From NCBI GenBank assembly GCA_017416635.1, contig JAFQBQ010000006.1, positions 1 through 6,838 on the forward strand: DNA of 6,838 bases, given 5' to 3'. Both the position numbers and the translations under genes were made by a program. Shown here one piece after another: positions 4,643 through 6,838 of the stretch. The DNA is from Alphaproteobacteria bacterium. GTDB taxonomy: Bacteria > Pseudomonadota > Alphaproteobacteria > UBA3830. How positions within the stretch are numbered: position 1 is the stretch's first letter; every line of letters begins with the position of its first letter. A model generated the notes under the pieces. The model did not search any database. It saw nothing but the letters and a program-made list of their open reading frames with translations, and was not told the DNA's origin.

Positions 4643-6838
4643 GTTTTATTGCTCCCGATAATTGAATTAGTGCTCCAGTCAGTCTTATCGCGGCGGCGCT
4701 AGTAACATCTGCCATGGTCGTTGTCACTTTGAGTCCCGCCATACACTGCACATTAAACATCGCGTTCGCCATTAATGCTACATTTATCATTGCTTGAATG
4801 TTAACGTTCATTCCTTTTAGCATTAAATTCGCTGTAGACTGAACTGTTACATTTGTCCCCTTTGCTTCGAAATTAACCGAGGCTTCAGCGTTCATATTGG
4901 TTCCGGCTTTCATTTTAAAATCTGTTCCTGATTTCTCATTCAGTGCCATCGATGCTTCAATATTTGCATTTTTTCCTGATTTTATTTTGAAATCTTTGCC
5001 GGATTCCAGTGTAACATTGCCGTCGGCTTTTAAAGTAAAATCCTTTGAAACTTTGAAAGTGCAGTTTCCTGTAATATCGACGATAAGATTTCCGTTTTTT
5101 AGTGTAATGGACTCATCGCCCTTCTCCAATAAGTATGTTAGCTTACCTTCTTTTAATGTAGCGGATGCGTCGCCCTTCTCCAGTAAATATGTCAATTTCC
5201 CTTCTTTAAGAGCAATTGACCTATCTCCTTTCTCTAGCAAAACAGAATCATTTCCTTCGGTAATTTTGACGGATTTATCGCCTTTAGTTAGCTCTAAAGA
5301 ATGATTTCCTTTGTCATCGCCTTGAGCCTGAAGAGTAATTTTTCGCGAACCTTTAAAGATATCCAAAGTATCGTCGGATTCCTCGATTTCGGTTTTTCTC
5401 GAATTGATAATGTCGGAGTACAGATCCTTTTGCGCATGCAAATAAATCTCTTCCTTATCTTTTTCGTCGTAAAATCTGAATTCATTAAAACCTTGGTCAT
5501 CAGTGAATGTAACCGTCTTAATTGTAGACTTCATATCATCAGAATCGCTGTATGGAGGTTTAAATTGATCGTTATAAACGCATCCGACAACAAGAGGTCT
5601 ATCCGGATCTCCTTCTAAAAATGAAACGACAACTTCTTGTCCGACTCGCGGAACATATACACCGCCCCATCCGCTACCTGACAGCAATTGTGCAACTCGA
5701 ATCCAACATGAGCTGTCATCAGTATCTTTCGCTTTCCCCTCTTGATCCCAATGAAAATGGACTTTTATCGCGCAAAATTCATCTCTGAAAATTTCTTTTC
5801 CTGAAGGACAGACGACGACGGCTGTTTGGTTTCCGAAAACTTTCGGTTTTGGCGTTTTTCGCAATGCGCGAAATTCTACGTCTTTTTTAAAAGCCGAAAA
5901 ACGATTTTTATATATTAAGCCTGAAGATAAATTTCTTTCGAAAAAATGTTCTACGCTGTAAAGAACATATGAACTGTTAAAACTGTCTAAGGGATGATTT
6001 TTTAAATCAAAAGTCGCTCCAGGAACAAAGGACGCGACCGTTGAATGTCCATTAAGCATCGAATGAAAAAATTCAAAAGCTTGAACTCGCAATTTTGATA
6101 AATCTTCGCCTTCATTACTTTTTTCAAAACCGCCCGGATATTCGTAAACCATGCTTCCTTTCCACTTGGAATCAAGTTTCGTAAATAATTTTGTTTGCGA
6201 AATTTTATAATTGTAATCGGATAGAGAATATCCGCCGGAATTTATCGCGAAGTTGGTTCTCGCATCGTAAACTTTCCCAAGAGGATATGTTTCGCTTTTG
6301 TAATTAACGAAATTTGCATCGGATTTTCCGTTAATTTTTTTATAACTGCTGGAACTGTCGGTAAGAACTAACGTATGTTTGCCTTTTTCATGGGTAAAAT
6401 AATAAAAAATTCCGTCATCTTCCATTAATCGAGAAACAAATTGAAATGAGCTTTCATTATATTGGACACAATACTCTCTTTTGGTTTTCCCTCTCTTGGA
6501 AGTTTTATCGGAAATATCTGTTACTTTCCCTTCTTTCAATACACTTTTGATGATATCAATAATGGTTTTATTTTGAAAAATCTTGCAGTTGCTGTCTAAA
6601 GACAAAGTCCATAACTGCGGGCGGAGTATAACCGTGTATTCCGTGAGAAATATGTCCTCTGACTGAGAGGTAAATCCTTGAGAAAATTCTGCAATAATTC
6701 CATTTATAAAACGTTCATGTTCTGGCGAATGTATAGTTATTGTTGCTTTCGAGTTTAACATTTTTTCACCGTCCAAGCTGCGATTCTTGCAAGAAAAGCG
6801 CACCTCATACATGAATAATTCCGAAATGGTCTCATGTC
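4635..6838 (-). CDS. vgrG: Type VI secretion spike protein VgrG, 5' end missing
   Basis: 733 residues are visible, and the reading frame is open through the right edge (HETISELF precedes the Met at 6812), so the true N-terminus lies outside the window. Counting from that Met, the gp27-like base runs to about 320 and includes YCVQYNESSFQFVSRL then MEDDGIFYYF, the VgrG hallmark. The gp5-like OB-fold is at about 325-420: KVHFHWDQEGK, SSCWIRV, GWGGVYVPRVGQEVVVSF, then LEGDPDRPLVVG. The remainder is a long predicted beta-helix needle. It contains four 18-residue KGD repeats and then short Gly/Asn/Ala-rich strands, and ends AIKLG with no effector domain. VgrG trimers form the puncturing tip of the T6SS, loaded on the Hcp tube. 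It is the first visible gene of the coupled unit; its promoter is out of view. Within the OB-fold, FCAIKV replaces the common YGRVKV. Confidence 0.96.
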   Translation of the reverse strand, partial: HETISELFMYEVRFSCKNRSLDGEKMLNSKATITIHSPEHERFINGIIAEFSQGFTSQSEDIFLTEYTVILRPQLWTLSLDSNCKIFQNKTIIDIIKSVLKEGKVTDISDKTSKRGKTKREYCVQYNESSFQFVSRLMEDDGIFYYFTHEKGKHTLVLTDSSSSYKKINGKSDANFVNYKSETYPLGKVYDARTNFAINSGGYSLSDYNYKISQTKLFTKLDSKWKGSMVYEYPGGFEKSNEGEDLSKLRVQAFEFFHSMLNGHSTVASFVPGATFDLKNHPLDSFNSSYVLYSVEHFFERNLSSGLIYKNRFSAFKKDVEFRALRKTPKPKVFGNQTAVVVCPSGKEIFRDEFCAIKVHFHWDQEGKAKDTDDSSCWIRVAQLLSGSGWGGVYVPRVGQEVVVSFLEGDPDRPLVVGCVYNDQFKPPYSDSDDMKSTIKTVTFTDDQGFNEFRFYDEKDKEEIYLHAQKDLYSDIINSRKTEIEESDDTLDIFKGSRKITLQAQGDDKGNHSLELTKGDKSVKITEGNDSVLLEKGDRSIALKEGKLTYLLEKGDASATLKEGKLTYLLEKGDESITLKNGNLIVDITGNCTFKVSKDFTLKADGNVTLESGKDFKIKSGKNANIEASMALNEKSGTDFKMKAGTNMNAEASVNFEAKGTNVTVQSTANLMLKGMNVNIQAMINVALMANAMFNVQCMAGLKVTTTMADVTSAAAIRLTGALIQLSGAIKLG
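4652..4656 (-). promoter_or_regulatory. Ribosome binding site for the TTG start
   Basis: GGGAG on the minus strand, inside the end of vgrG, lies nine bases before TTG 4642-4640. No in-frame ATG occurs until codon 43, after the repeats begin, so this site decides the start. Confidence 0.6.
5079..5294 (-). repeat. Four 18-residue (54-bp) tandem repeats in the VgrG needle
   Basis: Four consecutive units share the frame x-L-x-KGD-x-S-x-x-L-x-x-G. In order: ELTKGDKSVKITEGNDSV, LLEKGDRSIALKEGKLTY, LLEKGDASATLKEGKLTY, LLEKGDESITLKNGNLIV. The second and third differ at only three residues. At the DNA level the plus-strand motif ATCGCC or ATCTCC recurs exactly every 54 bases (for example at 5115, 5223 and 5277). 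Each unit probably adds one strand set to the beta-helical shaft. Confidence 0.85.

Noticed and set aside
1..6838. tRNA, rRNA, CRISPR array, insertion sequence or attachment site
   Set aside because: No cloverleaf, spaced repeat array, transposase or terminal inverted repeats with target duplication could be recognised by reading both strands.

Overview
This window looks like a piece of an AT-rich alphaproteobacterial genome, probably from a host-associated lineage. The taxonomic signal comes from two ribosomal protein genes. The L36 is the 41-residue, cysteine-poor form familiar from Alphaproteobacteria, and the C-terminal tail of S1 (residues 540-549, SSDSGASLGY, followed by ILG) closely resembles the alphaproteobacterial S1 tail. 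A type VI secretion (T6SS) spike cassette and a signal-peptide-bearing, eukaryote-type Myb protein suggest a bacterium that lives with or inside eukaryotic cells, such as the Holosporales-like symbionts. That placement is inference and no single marker proves it.

Layout. Positions 1-1883 (+ strand) hold rpmJ (26-151) and rpsA (198-1883), closed by a strong intrinsic terminator with a UUCG tetraloop (1899-1926). A converging hairpin (1951-1986) looks like the terminator of the minus-strand gene that follows. Everything from 2012 to the right edge lies on the minus strand. In transcription order (right to left) it is: vgrG (runs off the right edge, ends 4635), a YwqK/MORN-like repeat protein (4642-4040, TTG start), a DUF4280 PAAR-like protein (4040-3624), and a HIT-family protein (3612-3133). 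A separately promoted gene for a putative exported two-repeat Myb protein (3025-2012) follows.

How the genes fit together. vgrG, the YwqK-like gene and the PAAR-like gene overlap by 8 nt and 1 nt. The HIT gene starts 11 nt past the PAAR-like stop, or overlaps it by 4 nt at an alternative start. The four are therefore almost certainly one translationally coupled unit. VgrG and the PAAR-like protein would form the puncture tip of a contractile secretion machine. The YwqK-like protein sits where an adaptor, chaperone or immunity protein is often found, and the HIT protein sits in a cargo-like position.

The most striking gene is the Myb-like one. It encodes a predicted Sec signal peptide followed by a tandem R2R3 Myb DNA-binding module. 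The residues used by vertebrate c-Myb to read DNA are all conserved, which is unusual in a bacterium. It is a candidate secreted nucleomodulin acquired from a eukaryote. No tRNA, rRNA, CRISPR array or insertion sequence is visible, and there is no gene-free stretch longer than about 130 bases.
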